Below, one piece after another: positions 62,944 through 64,000 of a DNA stretch of 64,000 nt. Location: assembly GCF_037890695.1 (NCBI RefSeq), contig NZ_CP149571.1:2076001-2140000 (forward strand), given 5' to 3'. Every line of letters begins with the position of its first letter. Position 1 is the stretch's first letter. Under the pieces are notes generated by a model, which was given only the letters and a program-made list of their open reading frames with translations, did no database searches and was not told the origin of the DNA. A program made the position numbers and the translations under genes. The DNA is from Aeromonas jandaei (GTDB taxonomy: Bacteria; Pseudomonadota; Gammaproteobacteria; Enterobacterales; Aeromonadaceae).

Positions 62944-64000
62944 TCAGGATTGGGCGGGCATGGTAGCGCCTTGATCCCCGGTGAGCAACCGGCTCTCGTT
63001 GGCCAGATGCAGCAGCTGATCCGCCAGCTCGCTGATCAGGTTGAGCTGCTGGGTCAGCATCAGCTGCTCCTCGCTGCTATCCGGGCTGATCACCGGGCAC
63101 TGACCACCGATGGAGCTGGAGGGGTTGCCCGCCAGATGACCGGCGGCCTGCTCCAGGGTGTGGCAGATGTGGTGGCGCACCTCATCCAGCCCGCTGATGG
63201 CCTCCAGTTTGTCGCGATGGGCCCCCAGTGCCGAGATGTAGGAGAGCAGGGCGTGGTTGCGCCAGGTGAGGGTAAAGCAGAGATCGAGGAAGCGGCGGCG
63301 CTTTTGCGGCTCCACCAGCATGCTCTGCCAGGCGGTGGCCAGTTCGCTGTCCGCCAGATGGGCGCTCTTGCGCGCCACCCGATAGTCGATGGACTCGTCC
63401 CGCTGCTGCTTGAGGCTCGCCAGTACCGCCGAGAGGTAGCGGGCGTTGGCCGAGAGCGAGTTGGCGATAAGCGTCGGCAGCCGCTTGTACTGCCAGTCCG
63501 GCCAGAGCCAGGCCACCAGCCCGTAGGAGATCAGGCAGCCGAGCAGGGTATCGAGCAGCCGTGGCCCCAGAATGGCAAAGCCGATGCCATCGAGCAGGTT
63601 GAACGCCATCAGCACGTAGAGGGTGATAAAGCAGACCGCGGCGCTGTAGTTGTTGCGCACCTGGGTGAAAAACAGGAAGGCGGCCAGCCCCATCACCACC
63701 AGCTGGACGTGCAGCTCGGGGAAGAGCCAGAGCACCGGAATGCCCACCAGAATCCCTGCGAAGGTGCCGAGCATCCGCTGCACCAGTCGGCGGCGGGTGG
63801 CGCTGTAGCTGGGCTGGCAGACAAACAGCACGGTCAGCAAAATCCAGTAGCCCTTCTCCAGGTCAAAGGCTTGCAGTATGCCGTAGCCGATCACCAGACC
63901 AAGCGACAAACGCAGCGCGTGGCGAAACACCATGGAGTGCAAGGTGAGGTGCTGCTTGAGCTGGGTCAGCAGCGGCAGGCGGGGCGGCCGCGCCAGCGCG
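62944..64000 (-). CDS. yccS: YccS/FUSC family membrane protein (partial, N-terminus beyond window)
   Basis: The frame is open from its stop near 62944 to the window edge (about 351 residues), so the N-terminal half is missing. Visible is the second membrane block: HALRLSLGLVIGYGILQAFDLEKGYWILLTVLFVCQPSYSATRRRLVQRMLGTFAGILVG, the FUSC_2 signature, then further helices and a C-terminal soluble region (about 180-350). YccS proteins are inner-membrane transporters of unknown substrate. The apparent start at 63942 is internal; the frame clearly continues upstream. Confidence 0.9.
   Translation of the reverse strand, partial: ALARPPRLPLLTQLKQHLTLHSMVFRHALRLSLGLVIGYGILQAFDLEKGYWILLTVLFVCQPSYSATRRRLVQRMLGTFAGILVGIPVLWLFPELHVQLVVMGLAAFLFFTQVRNNYSAAVCFITLYVLMAFNLLDGIGFAILGPRLLDTLLGCLISYGLVAWLWPDWQYKRLPTLIANSLSANARYLSAVLASLKQQRDESIDYRVARKSAHLADSELATAWQSMLVEPQKRRRFLDLCFTLTWRNHALLSYISALGAHRDKLEAISGLDEVRHHICHTLEQAAGHLAGNPSSSIGGQCPVISPDSSEEQLMLTQQLNLISELADQLLHLANESRLLTGDQGATMPAQS

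Overview
The window is a 64 kb piece of chromosome from a gammaproteobacterium, most probably Aeromonas. Evidence: most genes look about 60% G+C by eye; two OmpA porins stand in tandem (a known Aeromonas arrangement); and enterobacterial/Vibrio-type housekeeping genes are present (phoBR, nagK, fklB, ygiQ, tusE, yccS, yciN). The genus is inferred from protein character and layout, not from a search. I see no rRNA, tRNA, CRISPR array or insertion sequence.

Layout. 1-2.1 kb: a SlyA/MarR regulator, a HlyD adaptor and a DUF2955 membrane protein (cut by the window edge), with two SlyA-like operators. 3-8.2 kb: a malate/citrate utilisation cluster (2-hydroxycarboxylate:Na+ symporter, malic enzyme, CitA/CitB-type two-component system). 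8.3-12.2 kb: an EamA exporter divergent from an AraC regulator, a diguanylate cyclase and a VOC protein. 12.2-15.4 kb: phoB-phoR-pstS with Pho boxes before phoB and pstS. 15.5-23.7 kb: LoiP-like protease, GNAT, nagK, cutC, fklB, an interrupted DUF2845 gene, a Nudix hydrolase, a PaaK-like N-domain protein, a peroxiredoxin and a Ca2+/Na+ antiporter. 23.7-28.4 kb: a PLP decarboxylase, a tandem glycine riboswitch controlling an AGCS symporter, and a xanthine/uracil permease. 28.7-41.7 kb: diguanylate cyclase, YciN, MATE pump, AraC regulator, a second malic enzyme interrupted by TGA, tandem ompA genes, an XRE-type small regulator, an SNF transporter, and rssA interrupted by TGA. 41.7-50.2 kb: a dCACHE-type GGDEF protein, an RND pump (adaptor plus permease) and YgiQ.

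50.3-53.6 kb is a clearly AT-rich island with two overlapping minus-strand genes, a DUF1837-type nuclease and an SF2 helicase, which I read as a Hachiman (HamAB/AbpAB-type) anti-phage system. Its right edge abuts one of two ~390 bp imperfect direct repeats (53604-53986 and 54350-54748) that flank a small DUF7661-like gene, so the island seems to sit in a repeat-built site. 54.9-64 kb: a secreted M28 aminopeptidase, a small membrane protein, DinB, an SDR/LysR divergent pair, a lipoprotein, a Gfo/Idh/MocA oxidoreductase, an AT-rich orphan gene, tusE and a partial yccS.

The main oddities are three otherwise intact genes, each broken by one in-frame TGA followed by ACC (19.9, 33.9 and 41.1 kb); a glycine riboswitch ending in a perfect 10 bp Shine-Dalgarno-sequestering hairpin; and the Hachiman island with its flanking repeats. 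I did not find a system that I can honestly call undescribed.
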